A stretch of DNA of 41,978 nucleotides from Imhoffiella purpurea. GTDB taxonomy: Bacteria > Pseudomonadota > Gammaproteobacteria > Chromatiales > Chromatiaceae. A program made the translations under genes and the position numbers. Positions 16,536-26,032 of this stretch are shown in pieces. Within the stretch, counting starts at the first letter, position 1; the number at the start of each line of letters is the position of its first letter. The notes beneath the pieces were generated by a model. The model was not told the DNA's origin and searched no databases. It was given only the letters and a program-made list of their open reading frames with translations. The DNA lies in the NCBI RefSeq assembly GCF_000585215.1, contig NZ_AONC01000070.1:1-41978 (forward strand). The letters run 5' to 3'.

Positions 16536-16551
16536 TGGGTGCGATCTCGGC

Positions 16552-19071
16552 TCAATGGGCGCCGTCATGATCGGAGCGGCCGGATCCGTTGCGCTTCTTC
16601 CTGTCTTCGATCAGCCGTAAGACCCTTTCTTCCAAGGCGTCGGCTTGAATGGGCTTGGCGATGATGTCGTCCATTCCGGCTTCCAGGAAGCGTATAGGGT
16701 CGTTTGCCAGCGTATCGGCCGACATGCCGATGATCGGGGTGAAGTCCATCCCGTCTTCCTTCTCTCTGAGTCGTCGAATCGTATCGATGCCATTCGCGTC
16801 GTGCATCTCCAAGTCGATCATCACGAGATCGAATGTCATGGGGGCGAATCGCTCGATCGCGATCGCTTCATCTCCGACGCTGGTGACCGAGTGTCCCCAT
16901 TGGGCCAGCAGGCTTTGAGCGAGCTTGCGGTCGAGTTCTTTGCTCTCGACGAGCAGGATGCGGAGCCGAGACCGCTGTTCCTTGAGGTCGTGGCGTGTCA
17001 GCAGCGTCGGCCTCGTCTTGGATTCGCCGGATTCCAGCAAACGGGTCAGCAGGTCTCGGATCTGGCAGGGCGGTGTCGGTTTGGTGAGAAAGGCATCGAT
17101 TCCGGCCTCACGGCAACGCTGTGCCTCTCCGCGGGTTGCGCTGGCCGAGATGAGGATGATCTTGGCCTGTCCGATCAGTCCTTCCTCGGAGAGCTGGCGT
17201 GTCAAGTCATAGGCATCCATGCCCGGAAGGATGGAATCCAGCAGTATGACGTCGTAGCTTGGTTCGGCCGTTCGGGCGAGTTGCAGGGCCGAGCGACCGT
17301 TGCCGGACTCCCGAGTCGAAAAGCCCCAGTCATCGAGCCAATAGGCGAGCGTCCTGCGATTGAGCGCATTGTCATCGACGATCAGGGCGCGTCTGCCCTG
17401 CCAGCTTTGGCGGATGCCCAAAGGAATCTCGGGCGGCTCGGTTCGAGGTAGGCTCAGATTGACGTAAAAGATCTTCACGCCCTCCGGTTTGGCGTCCAGC
17501 CGCAAATGTCCACCCAAATGCTCGATCAGGCGTGCCGCCATCGTGAGTCCGAATTCGGCGTCGATCGGATGGAGCGGCGTGTGAGCGGTGCGTGTCGGGG
17601 CGAGCACGGCAAGAAGCTGGCGCAGATCGCTGCACTGGATATCGATCCCGTTGGCGATGACCGCAATCTGGATGTCGTCTTCGGCGGCGACCCGGTTCGG
17701 ACGGGATGCCAGCTGGATGCGGATCTCGCCATGCATGCTCAGATCGATCGCGGTCGCGCAGAGACTGGTCAGCACCTGGCGAATCCGTCCTGGGTCGCCG
17801 ACGTGGAATTGCGGCTGATCCTCCGGCAGGTCCGCGACGAATGTCAGCCCCTTGTTTTCGGCCCTGATCGCCAGCGGCTCGAGCGTCTCGGCGACCATGA
17901 TCGCGAGATTGAAAGGGATCGACTGGATCTGGAGCTCGCCGGTATCGATATGGGCGACGTCCAGGAGATCGTCGAGCAGTGCGAGCAGGGTTTCGCCCGA
18001 AGCCTTGAGTCGATCGAGATAACCGCGCTGGGTCGAGGTCAACTCGGTATCGAGCGCCAGTTCCGCCATCTTCAGGATGGTCTGCATCGGGTCGTGAATC
18101 CGATTGCCCATGGCCGAGATGAATTGGCTCCGGCCGCGATTGGCCCTCTCGGCCAGATCGCGAGCTCGCTCCAGATCCGACTCGGCTTGCCTGTCCGCCG
18201 TGATGTCCGTGCAGACGCCGACCATGCGCAGCACTTCGCCCGTCGGTGAGCGAACGAGTGTCGCCTGCTTTCTCAGGTGCCGGACATCCGAGTCCGGACG
18301 CAGGATGCGAAATTCGATCTCCCCGTAGTCCGCCTCCTTGGCGAGCCGGTCCAGGGTCCGCAAGGTCGGCTCTATGTCGTCCGGGTGAATCCGTGTCCGC
18401 CAGTCGCTGAAGGTCCCTCCGAAGGCATCGTTCGCCACTCCGCACAGTTGGCGCATCTGAAAATCCCAGACGAGCTGTCCCGAGCACAGATCCCATTCCC
18501 AGACGCCGATGCCCGCGGACTCGCGCGCAAGCTCGAACCTCTGGGTCTGGTGGCGCATCTGCGCGCGATGGATGCAGGCATTGGCGGCGTTGGCGAGCCG
18601 TCGGACGAGCGGCACGAAGGCATGCTGCATCCGCTGTGACATGGGGCTGGCCTCATGCCCCGCGAGAAACAGCAAAATGCCGAATCCGGGCAGACGAAAT
18701 GCATGCAGCGTGCATTCCTCGTGCTGCCAGATCAGTGGAAGCTCATCCGGGTTGCGCGAGAGACTTTCATAGAGATCCCTTGCGGACCATTGATCCCAGA
18801 AGGTGGCGTAGCATGCGGTGCGCGTCAGCGTATCGGGTACGGCGGTGATACCCTGAGGCGTGTCTTCGTTCCTCTGTTCCTGTTGCTGGACGTGGAGAAC
18901 GGCGGCGCCGACGCCGCCGAGCAGGCGCTGCATCTCGACCAGAAAACGTCGCAGCATGGGCTCGGGCTCGGTGCCTTCGCCAATGGCGAGCGACAGTTCG
19001 TACAGGATCTCGATATCGGCCGATGCACTCATAGGCGGTCGTCGTTCGTATTCCAGTGTGTCGCGCTCCAT
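16552..19071 (-). CDS. Hybrid histidine kinase-like protein with degenerate kinase core and two receiver domains
   Basis: 839 aa from ATG 19071; the start is uncertain because no good Shine-Dalgarno is seen, and ATG 19032 is possible. Order: GAF-like region (about 20-165), PAS (about 178-300), HisKA-like helices (313-380), HATPase-like (about 390-542), receiver 1 (about 560-680) and receiver 2 (about 703-820). The H-box reads MGNRIHDPM, with Asn323 where the phospho-accepting His belongs. The N-box Asn is Thr440, the G1 Asp is Ala473, and the G2 glycine loop reads GLTMAA. Receiver 1 is intact (Asp566-Asp567, Asp612, Ser642, Lys664). Receiver 2 keeps Asp753 and Lys806, but its acidic pair reads Glu709-Ser710. 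It is therefore probably a scaffold or phospho-sink, not an active kinase. No membrane segment is evident. Confidence 0.85.
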   Translation of the reverse strand: MERDTLEYERRPPMSASADIEILYELSLAIGEGTEPEPMLRRFLVEMQRLLGGVGAAVLHVQQQEQRNEDTPQGITAVPDTLTRTACYATFWDQWSARDLYESLSRNPDELPLIWQHEECTLHAFRLPGFGILLFLAGHEASPMSQRMQHAFVPLVRRLANAANACIHRAQMRHQTQRFELARESAGIGVWEWDLCSGQLVWDFQMRQLCGVANDAFGGTFSDWRTRIHPDDIEPTLRTLDRLAKEADYGEIEFRILRPDSDVRHLRKQATLVRSPTGEVLRMVGVCTDITADRQAESDLERARDLAERANRGRSQFISAMGNRIHDPMQTILKMAELALDTELTSTQRGYLDRLKASGETLLALLDDLLDVAHIDTGELQIQSIPFNLAIMVAETLEPLAIRAENKGLTFVADLPEDQPQFHVGDPGRIRQVLTSLCATAIDLSMHGEIRIQLASRPNRVAAEDDIQIAVIANGIDIQCSDLRQLLAVLAPTRTAHTPLHPIDAEFGLTMAARLIEHLGGHLRLDAKPEGVKIFYVNLSLPRTEPPEIPLGIRQSWQGRRALIVDDNALNRRTLAYWLDDWGFSTRESGNGRSALQLARTAEPSYDVILLDSILPGMDAYDLTRQLSEEGLIGQAKIILISASATRGEAQRCREAGIDAFLTKPTPPCQIRDLLTRLLESGESKTRPTLLTRHDLKEQRSRLRILLVESKELDRKLAQSLLAQWGHSVTSVGDEAIAIERFAPMTFDLVMIDLEMHDANGIDTIRRLREKEDGMDFTPIIGMSADTLANDPIRFLEAGMDDIIAKPIQADALEERVLRLIEDRKKRNGSGRSDHDGAH

Positions 19072-19162
19072 TCTCGGGTATCGAAATCGCTACGGCAAGC
19101 AAGCCGCGAGCCGATGGGGGTAGGGCGGCCCAGGCGCGACGCCCGGGCCGGAGTCTGGCCAG

Positions 19163-19188
19163 ATACCCTCGGCATGTGCCGAGGGTAT
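19163..19188 (-). terminator. Perfect hairpin after the DUF4340 gene
   Basis: ATACCCTCGGCA, TG, TGCCGAGGGTAT: a 26-bp perfect palindrome 9 bp beyond the stop of the minus-strand DUF4340 gene. There is no T run on that strand, so it may be a rho-assisted terminator or an mRNA stabiliser. It also lies 91 bp upstream of the hybrid kinase start. Confidence 0.5.
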
Positions 19189-19197
19189 GGGGGCGGG

Positions 19198-20316
19198 TCA
19201 GTCCGCTTGCGAGGGTGCCGATGCGGCTTTCGGCTCGACGGTCGCTGGCGTGTCCTCAGCGGCTGGGGCTGCTTCGAGCTCGTCGGCTGGTTCCTGCGTC
19301 TGCGCCGGTCCTTCCGGCTCGGCCTTCAGGTCGTCGGCCTTCAGGTCGAGAACGCCTTCCAGGTCGTATTGCGAGAGCTTGAAATAATAGGGACGATCGG
19401 CGTCCTTGAGGACATAGTCCTCGCTGTCCTTGGCCTGCGAGATGCGATAGGTCCGGGTCTTGTCCCCTTCCAGATGGATGACGAGCGTCAGCTTGGGGTT
19501 CTCCTGGTCGTAGTCGGGTTCGTCCTGGATGCCGAGCACACCGCGATAGCCGAGGTTGGCGACCTTCATGAGGAGCGCGTCCACCGCGCTCTGGTCCACC
19601 TGGGCCTCCTGGCCGTCCAGCGTCCAGCCCTCCTCGCCCTTGGTCAGGGTCCAGTCGTCGGTGCCGATCGCGGTGATCTTGGGTCGCTCGATCTGCAGTT
19701 GGGAGCGGTCGATCCAGTCGTCGCGCCGGTTGGAGACGTCCGAGATCGCCAGCGGCAGCTCGTAGACGGCCGGATCGTCCGCCGGGCGTCCGAACAGACG
19801 TCTGAATCCACCCGATTCGCCGAACAGCAGCGTCGCCAGCTCGCCCTTGCCGTCCCCAAGCACCAGCCGGCGCTCGAACGCATCGTCGGCGACCTTGAAG
19901 CGCGTGCGCGCCTCCTCGCTGGTCGCGACCGGCAGCGGACGTTTGAGCCCGGCGAGCTGAGTCAGCAGACGGTCCATCTTGGCACCGTCGGCCGGAAAGT
20001 CGGCCAGGTCCGCCAGAACCCAGCCGCCATCCGAGCGGCGGCTCAGGGTCACCGAATCGGAGGGTTCGGATCCGGCGATGGTCACCCGCTGGACCTGATT
20101 AGGTTCGAGATCCACCAGCGGGGTCTGGGGTGCCGGGGCGTTCATGCGCGACTCGGTCAGCGAGACGCCGAGCGCGAGCAGCAGCTGCAGACCGAGCAGG
20201 GCGATCAGGACCATGACCCAGGGCGCGCGCAGATCCGGGCGCCAGCCCAGGCTCTGGGCGGTCGGCTGTGATGGGGTCTCCGTCATCTTGGACTCCGTCG
20301 AGGTCTGTTGCTTCAT
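19198..20316 (-). CDS. DUF4340-type protein of a Gld-like ABC system
   Basis: 372 aa. A short cytoplasmic head, one transmembrane helix at about 33-52 (WVMVLIALLGLQLLLALGV), then a long soluble part facing the periplasm. It has the repeating beta pattern of DUF4340 (WVLADLADFPADGAKMDRLL; YELPLAISDVSNRRDDWID). The last about 45 residues are an Ala/Pro/Glu-rich tail. Its ATG overlaps the stop of the permease/GldG gene (ATGA), so it is translationally coupled and the last gene of a three-gene operon. DUF4340 proteins commonly accompany GldG-like auxiliary proteins; the function is unknown. Confidence 0.8.
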   Translation of the reverse strand: MKQQTSTESKMTETPSQPTAQSLGWRPDLRAPWVMVLIALLGLQLLLALGVSLTESRMNAPAPQTPLVDLEPNQVQRVTIAGSEPSDSVTLSRRSDGGWVLADLADFPADGAKMDRLLTQLAGLKRPLPVATSEEARTRFKVADDAFERRLVLGDGKGELATLLFGESGGFRRLFGRPADDPAVYELPLAISDVSNRRDDWIDRSQLQIERPKITAIGTDDWTLTKGEEGWTLDGQEAQVDQSAVDALLMKVANLGYRGVLGIQDEPDYDQENPKLTLVIHLEGDKTRTYRISQAKDSEDYVLKDADRPYYFKLSQYDLEGVLDLKADDLKAEPEGPAQTQEPADELEAAPAAEDTPATVEPKAASAPSQAD

Positions 20317-23252
20317 GCCCGCGCCCCTCCGTCGTGAAGGATGGCGGCATAGGCGGACTCACGCCGCCGACGGGCGCGACGATGGATCCAGTACACCAGC
20401 GCCAGTCCCGCCAGGGCCAGGAGATAGTTGAGCGACTCCCAGAAGAGCCGCGTCTGCTGACCCATGGGGTCGAGCATGCGGCTGAACTGGCCGCGTCCGC
20501 GCAGGCTCAGCAGGCCGCGATCCTCGAGCGACCAGTCGACCGCGTTCTGCACCAGCTCGACCGGCTTGAGATAGCGGGTCTGGGTCGCCTCGTTGGCCAG
20601 GCTGATGGCGGTGTCGGAGAGGAAGCTCGATGAGCCGATCAGGATCAGCCGCGCCGACTCCGGCGAGGACTCCACGACGCCCGAGATGACCGGCTTCTTG
20701 GCCTCCGCATCGGCGTCCGTCTCTGACTCCTGGTCGGTCTCTGCATCCGCATCCTTCGCCTTGCCGTCGGTGTCCTTGGCGTCCGCATCCGCCTTCGGCA
20801 GCAGCGGCGAGGGCTTGCCGGCGAAGGGCGAGTCGAAGCGTCCCTCGATCGAGACCGCCAGCAGCTTGCGTCCCCGGTCGTCGCCGCGCGGGAAGCCGAT
20901 GTCGCCGTGGGCATCGAAGTCGGGCTGCATGTTCTCCGAATCGCTGGTCCAGGCGCTATCCGAGCTGCGGATCAGCTCGACCAGATGACGGCCCGCGTTC
21001 TTCTCGCGGTCCACCTCGATCGGCGAGGACCAGTTCATGGTGATCTGACCCAGGTTGGAGGTGATCCCCGAGTCCTGCGCCAGTCCGTCGCCGCGCACGT
21101 CCGGGAAGTAGGGATAGTCCAGGGTCTGGATCTCCTGCACCACGAACCCGCCGACGTCGCGCTGCACCGGGATGGGGAAGGGCGTGTTCTGCGGATCCAG
21201 GACCAGGCTCTCGCCGAGCGTCAGGCCCTGATGCTCGAGCCAGGATTCGAGCCCGGTCGGGGCCTTGTGGGCGCCGATGGTGCCGCCGGAGAGGTCGACC
21301 TGGAAACTGGACGCGGCCAGGAGGACGGTACCGCCCTGCATCAGGAACTGGTCGACGGCGAACTGCTGCTTCTCGTCCAGATTCTCCGGGGCCAGGACCA
21401 TCAGCAGATCCGCCTCCGCCGGCACCTGGCCGGATTCGAGATCCGTCTCCTGGATCCGGAAGTTCTCCTCCAGGCTCTGCTGCAGCAGGCTGTAGTCGCC
21501 GCCGCCCGGCGCCCCGTAGGGATTGGGCATGGAGGCCGGCTTGTAGAGCGCCAGGGTGCGCAGCACGCCGGGCGCGAAGCGCTTGATGCCGGCCTCGATC
21601 GCCCGGCTCAGACCCGCGCGGTCGAGCGATTCGGGCAGCGGGATGGGGAAGCTCTGATCCCCGGACTGCAGCACCATGTAGAAATAGAAGGGCGTCGGGT
21701 CCAGCAGGCTCACGACCAGTGGCTCGAAGCCGTAGTCCTCGCGGATCTGCTTGGCGACGCTGCCATCGCCGGCGGCCGGATCCTTGAATGCGAAGCTGAA
21801 GCGTCCGGACGAGTCCCGGGCCAGATCGCTCAGGACCGATTCCAGATCCTTGCGCAGCGCCGGCAGGGGCTCGGGAAGCGTGTCGGACGCGGAGACGAAT
21901 CCGGTGAAATGCAGCGGCTTGGTCAGGCTGGAGAAGAGATCGCCGCCGCCGCGATAGCCGTAGAGCACCTTCTTGATGGTGCGGGTCAGGTCGTACTCGG
22001 GGTTGCGCAGCCGGACGTCGAGATCCGTCTCGCTGCGCACCTTGAGATCGATCAGATCCTGGAAGTTGAGCGTCTCGTACTGATCGCCGTACTTGACCAG
22101 GATGTCGAAATAGGAGTTGACCACCGCCGCCTGGTACTTGTTGGCGGTCTGGAAGGCCACCGGATGAATGCCGTAGAGCTCGCCCGCCTCGCGCTCCAGC
22201 TCGGGCGAGTCCTGGGGATCGACGATCTCGACCCGGACCTTGCCCTTGCCGGCGATCTCGTACTCCTTCAGCAGATCGCGCAGCTGCGGGACCAGCGGGG
22301 CCAGCAGCGGATGGGTCTGGGCGCTGAAATAGCCGCGGATCAGCAGCGGCTCCTGGAGCTGGTCGAGATAGGTCTGGGTGGCCTCGGAGAGGGTGTAGAG
22401 ACGGCCCTGGGTGAGGTCCGCGCGTGCCTGGGTCACGCCCTGCAGCCAGAGGTTGGCGGCGATCAGGTTGGCGACGGCCAGTCCGGTGACCAGCATCCAG
22501 CGGTGATGGTGGCGCGGGTTGGCCTGGGGTTCGGCCCAGCGCAGACGCTCCAGGCTGTAGACCGTCAGGGCCAGGAAGGCGCCGACCAGGCTGAGATAGT
22601 AGTAGAGATCGCGCAGATCGATCACGCCCCGGGTGATGGACTCGAAACGCGATCCGCTGCCGATCAGACGCAGGATCTCCCCGCCGTTGTGCCCGACCAG
22701 GCTGGTCAGGGCCGGCGAGCCGATCAGATAGAAGAGGATGCACACCAGCGCGCTGCCGATGAGCGCGACGATGGGGTTGTCGGTGCGCGACGAGACGAAG
22801 AGCCCGATCGCCAGATAGGCCGCGGCCAGCAGCAGGGTGGCCAGATAGGCGCCGACGATCGGACCCCAGTCCAGCGGCCCGAGCAGGGACACGGTGACCG
22901 GCAGGGGCAGGGTCAGGGCCAGTGCGACCGCGACCAGTCCGAGCGCGGCCAGGAACTTGCCGAGCACCAGCTTGGGCGTGGCGACCGGCAAGGTCATGAG
23001 GTTCTCGATGGTGCCGGACCGGCGCTCCTCGCTCCAGAGCCGCATGGTGAGCGCCGCGCAGAGGAACACCAGCAGGATCGGCATCCACTCGAACAGGGGC
23101 CGCGCGTCGGCGATGTTGCGGGCGAAGAAGGCGTCGACCCAGAAGAAGACGAAGAGACAGACCGCCAGGAAGGCCCCGATGAAGATGTAGGCCACCGGTG
23201 AGCCGAAGAAGGCCGCCAGCTCGCGGCGGGCGATACGCAGGATCTCAGACAT
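20313..23252 (-). CDS. Fused ABC-2 permease (GldF-like) and GldG-like auxiliary protein
   Basis: 979 aa. Residues 1-240 are an ABC-2 type permease with about six membrane helices (ILRIARRELAAFFGSPVAY; LWSEERRSGTIENLMTLPV). A further helix at about 262-285 begins the GldG part, followed by a large extracytoplasmic region (about 290-925) with the ABC_transp_aux pattern (LYTLSEATQTYLDQL; LMVLAPENLDEKQQFAVDQF). A C-terminal helix (about 930-955) ends it. An Asp/Ala/Lys-rich low-complexity insert lies near 805-850. In Bacteroidetes GldF and GldG are separate gliding proteins; here they form one chain. The gene overlaps its ATPase gene by 8 nt. The substrate is unknown, and gliding is not implied by homology alone. 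Confidence 0.88.
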   Translation of the reverse strand: MSEILRIARRELAAFFGSPVAYIFIGAFLAVCLFVFFWVDAFFARNIADARPLFEWMPILLVFLCAALTMRLWSEERRSGTIENLMTLPVATPKLVLGKFLAALGLVAVALALTLPLPVTVSLLGPLDWGPIVGAYLATLLLAAAYLAIGLFVSSRTDNPIVALIGSALVCILFYLIGSPALTSLVGHNGGEILRLIGSGSRFESITRGVIDLRDLYYYLSLVGAFLALTVYSLERLRWAEPQANPRHHHRWMLVTGLAVANLIAANLWLQGVTQARADLTQGRLYTLSEATQTYLDQLQEPLLIRGYFSAQTHPLLAPLVPQLRDLLKEYEIAGKGKVRVEIVDPQDSPELEREAGELYGIHPVAFQTANKYQAAVVNSYFDILVKYGDQYETLNFQDLIDLKVRSETDLDVRLRNPEYDLTRTIKKVLYGYRGGGDLFSSLTKPLHFTGFVSASDTLPEPLPALRKDLESVLSDLARDSSGRFSFAFKDPAAGDGSVAKQIREDYGFEPLVVSLLDPTPFYFYMVLQSGDQSFPIPLPESLDRAGLSRAIEAGIKRFAPGVLRTLALYKPASMPNPYGAPGGGDYSLLQQSLEENFRIQETDLESGQVPAEADLLMVLAPENLDEKQQFAVDQFLMQGGTVLLAASSFQVDLSGGTIGAHKAPTGLESWLEHQGLTLGESLVLDPQNTPFPIPVQRDVGGFVVQEIQTLDYPYFPDVRGDGLAQDSGITSNLGQITMNWSSPIEVDREKNAGRHLVELIRSSDSAWTSDSENMQPDFDAHGDIGFPRGDDRGRKLLAVSIEGRFDSPFAGKPSPLLPKADADAKDTDGKAKDADAETDQESETDADAEAKKPVISGVVESSPESARLILIGSSSFLSDTAISLANEATQTRYLKPVELVQNAVDWSLEDRGLLSLRGRGQFSRMLDPMGQQTRLFWESLNYLLALAGLALVYWIHRRARRRRESAYAAILHDGGARA

Positions 23253-24183
23253 GGGCCGCCTCCATCCGCTCCAGGGTCACGGCGCCGAACAGCGCCTCCA
23301 GGTCCTGACGCTCCTGCTCCAGCCCGTAGAGCGGCCAGCCGCGCTCGCCGAGCGTTTTGGCGACCAGTGGCGCCGCCGAGCGGGCGTCCGGGGTCTCCAG
23401 GGCGAAGCGCCGCAGTGTCTCATCCTGGTCGAGCAGCGAGACGTCCGTGACGGCGTCCAGCCCGGTCAGGGCCGAGCGCACCGCGTCCAGATCCTGCTCC
23501 AGGGTCACCAGCAGCCGCGGCGTGCGGCCGATGGCGTCCAGCCGGCTGTCGAGCGCCAGGCGTCCGCCGCGCATGATGAGCACGCGTCCGCAGACGGCCT
23601 CGACCTCCTGGAGGATGTGGGTGGAGATGATGACCGTGGCGTCCTGGGCCAGCTCGCGCACCAGTGCGCGCATGTGCTGGATCTGCGAGGGATCGAGCCC
23701 GTTGGTCGGCTCGTCGAGGATGAGGATGCCCGGCGCGTGCAGGATCGCCTGGGCGACCCCGACGCGCTGGCGGTAGCCGCGCGAGAGCGTCTCGATGGTG
23801 GCGGTCGCCTTGGGTCCGAGCTCGGTGCGCTCGACCGCGCGGCGGATGGCCGCCGGCCGCTGCCGGGGCTCGAGTCCCTGGAGCGACGCCTGGTAGTCCA
23901 GGTAGTCCAGCACCGTCATCTCGGGATAGAGGGGGCAGTTCTCCGGCAGATAGCCGATGCGTCTCTGTGCCTCGCGCCGTTGCTCGGCGATGTCCAGTCC
24001 GTCGATCCGGATGTGTCCGGCGCTGGGTTCTAGATAGCCGGTGAGCATCTTCATGATGGTGGTCTTGCCGGCCCCGTTGTGACCGAGCAGACCCACGATC
24101 TCACCGCGACCGATCTCGAACGAGACGTCCTGGACCGCCCTGAGCTCGCCGTAGCGACGACTGAGCCCGCGAACTTCGATCAT
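23245..24183 (-). CDS. ABC transporter ATPase (GldA-like)
   Basis: 312 aa. Walker A GHNGAGKTT, Q-loop region YLPENCPLYPEM, signature LSRGYRQRVG, Walker B ILILDEPTNGLDP and switch His (STHILQEVE) are all intact. It powers the downstream permease/GldG protein. The C-terminal about 90 residues form the regulatory extension common in ABC-2 exporters. It is first in an overlapping three-gene operon. No convincing promoter was identified upstream. Confidence 0.93.
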   Translation of the reverse strand: MIEVRGLSRRYGELRAVQDVSFEIGRGEIVGLLGHNGAGKTTIMKMLTGYLEPSAGHIRIDGLDIAEQRREAQRRIGYLPENCPLYPEMTVLDYLDYQASLQGLEPRQRPAAIRRAVERTELGPKATATIETLSRGYRQRVGVAQAILHAPGILILDEPTNGLDPSQIQHMRALVRELAQDATVIISTHILQEVEAVCGRVLIMRGGRLALDSRLDAIGRTPRLLVTLEQDLDAVRSALTGLDAVTDVSLLDQDETLRRFALETPDARSAAPLVAKTLGERGWPLYGLEQERQDLEALFGAVTLERMEAAHV

Positions 24184-24508
24184 GGCGTTACTCCTAGGCT
24201 CGCTTGATGTGTGTCTTGAGGAAGGGGCGGATTGCCCGCCTGGGCGCGGATTTCATCCAAGCCGCCCGGGTCGTGCAAGTACCGCCGCTCGGGAGGCTTG
24301 GTGGTGGGATCGGGGCGAGGCTTTGAATTCCTTGTCGATTCAAATCCTTGCGAATTCGCTTCGGTGTGGCGGGGCGGTGGTTAAATTTTGTTAAGGCATC
24401 GGCGCCGCCTCGAAGGCATGCTGCCGTTGGGGTTCGCTCTCGCCCACCTCGACCGACCCATGAAGGGCATGGGTCGGTTCATCTGGCCGGGAATGGCCTG
24501 GGCGGTCG
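24184..24508. other. Intergenic region between the ABC operon and fumarase
   Basis: 325 bp without a credible gene. It contains the hairpin at 24452-24478 and an AT-richer stretch (about 24324-24395) with two GAATTC sites. The ABC operon promoter (minus strand) should lie here, but I find no good hexamer pair. Confidence 0.6.
24452..24478 (-). terminator. Hairpin downstream of fumarase
   Basis: ACCGACCCATG (24452-24462), a 5-nt loop, CATGGGTCGGT (24468-24478): a perfect 11-bp stem about 30 bp past the fumarase stop on the minus strand. No T tract follows, so termination efficiency is uncertain. Confidence 0.5.
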
Positions 24509-26032
24509 TCAGATCACCGCGACCGGTATCTTGCCGATCCGGCCGCGCCATTCGGCCGGTCCGGTCTGGTGCACGGACTCGCCGCGGCTGTCGACGGCGA
24601 CCGTGACCGGCATGTCCTCGACCTCGAACTCGCGGATGGCCTCCATGCCCAGGTCCTCGAAGGCGACGAGCCTGGAGCTCTTGATCGCCTTGGCGACCAG
24701 ATAGGCCGCGCCGCCGACCGCCATCAGATAGACGGCGCCGTGACGCGCGATCGCCTCGATCGCGGCCGGGCCGCGCTCGGCCTTGCCGACCATGCCGATG
24801 AGGCCGGTGTCGGCGAGCATCTGCTCGGTGAACTTGTCCATGCGGGTCGAGGTGGTGGGGCCGGCGGGTCCGACCACCTCGTCGCGGACCGGATCGACCG
24901 GGCCGACGTAATAGATGAAGCGGTTGGTGAGATCCACGCCCTCGGGCAACGGCTCGCCCTTGTTCAGCAGGTCGGTGATCCGCTTGTGGGCGGCATCGCG
25001 ACCGGTGAGGAGCTTGCCAGAGAGCAGCAGACGCTCGCCCGGGCGCCAGGTGGCGATCTCATCGCGGGTGAGGCCGTCGAGATCGACCCGGCGGGCGCCG
25101 GCATCCGCGTCCCAGGCGATCTCGGGCCAGTCGTCGAGGCTCGGCGGTTCCAGAACCGCCGGGCCGGATCCGTCGAGGGTGAACTCGATATGACGGGTCG
25201 CGGCGCAGTTGGGGATCATGGCGACGGGCAGCGAGGCGGCGTGCGTCGGATAGTCGAGGATCTTGACGTCCAGCACCGTGGTCAGCCCCCCGAGTCCCTG
25301 GGCGCCGATGCCGAGCGCGTTGACCTTCTCGAACAGCTCCAGGCGCAGTTCTTCGATGGGTGTGGATGGTCCACGCGCCTTGAGCTCGTGGATGTCGATC
25401 GGCTCCATCAGGGATTCCTTGGCCATCAGCATCGCCTTCTCGGAGGATCCGCCGATACCGATGCCGAGCATGCCGGGAGGACACCATCCAGCCCCCATGG
25501 TCGGGACCGTCTTGAGCACCCAGTCGACCAGGCTGTCGCTCGGGTTGAGGATGGCGAACTTGGACTTGTTCTCCGATCCGCCTCCCTTGGCCGCGATCCG
25601 CACCTCGACGCGATCCCCCGGAACCAGATCCAGGTGCATGACGGCCGGGGTGTTGTCGCCCGTGTTCTTGCGCCCGCCGATCGGTGGGGACACCATGGAG
25701 GCCCGCAGGACGTTGTCGGGGTGCGTATAGGCGCGGCGCACGCCCTCGTCCAGCATCTCCTGGAGGCTCATGTCGGACTCCCAGCGGACGTCCATGCCCA
25801 CCTTGACGAAGGCCACCACCATGCCGGTGTCCTGGCAGATGGGGCGCCGGCCCTCGGCGCACATTCGGGAGTTGATGAGGATCTGGGCCATGGCGTCCTT
25901 GGCGGCGGGGGATTCCTCGGCGGCGTAGGCCGCGGACAGCGACTGGATGTAGTCGCTGGGGTGATAGTAGGAGATGAATTGCAGGGCGTCGGCGACGCTC
26001 TGAATGAAGTCGTTCGTTCGTATGATGCTCAT
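24509..26032 (-). CDS. Class I fumarate hydratase, [4Fe-4S]
   Basis: 507 aa, single-chain class I enzyme (FumA/FumB type). The alpha-like part spans about 1-290 and the beta-like part about 325-507. The three likely cluster ligands are Cys66 (RRPICQDTG), Cys184 (GWCPPG) and Cys276 (IPNCAATRH). KGGGSENKSKF and GPAGPTTSTRMDKF are family signatures. It interconverts fumarate and malate in the TCA cycle. The start MSIIRTNDF lacks a clear Shine-Dalgarno. A CTGAC-N4-GTCAG palindrome (26041-26054) lies 9 bp upstream of the ATG. It is transcribed alone, divergent from the tRNA-Val/thrS region. Confidence 0.95.
   Translation of the reverse strand: MSIIRTNDFIQSVADALQFISYYHPSDYIQSLSAAYAAEESPAAKDAMAQILINSRMCAEGRRPICQDTGMVVAFVKVGMDVRWESDMSLQEMLDEGVRRAYTHPDNVLRASMVSPPIGGRKNTGDNTPAVMHLDLVPGDRVEVRIAAKGGGSENKSKFAILNPSDSLVDWVLKTVPTMGAGWCPPGMLGIGIGGSSEKAMLMAKESLMEPIDIHELKARGPSTPIEELRLELFEKVNALGIGAQGLGGLTTVLDVKILDYPTHAASLPVAMIPNCAATRHIEFTLDGSGPAVLEPPSLDDWPEIAWDADAGARRVDLDGLTRDEIATWRPGERLLLSGKLLTGRDAAHKRITDLLNKGEPLPEGVDLTNRFIYYVGPVDPVRDEVVGPAGPTTSTRMDKFTEQMLADTGLIGMVGKAERGPAAIEAIARHGAVYLMAVGGAAYLVAKAIKSSRLVAFEDLGMEAIREFEVEDMPVTVAVDSRGESVHQTGPAEWRGRIGKIPVAVI

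Noticed and set aside
20907..23201. 764-codon open frame on the plus strand
   Set aside because: It is the complement of the permease/GldG gene; its Arg/Gln/Gly/His-rich composition is typical of a GC-rich shadow frame.
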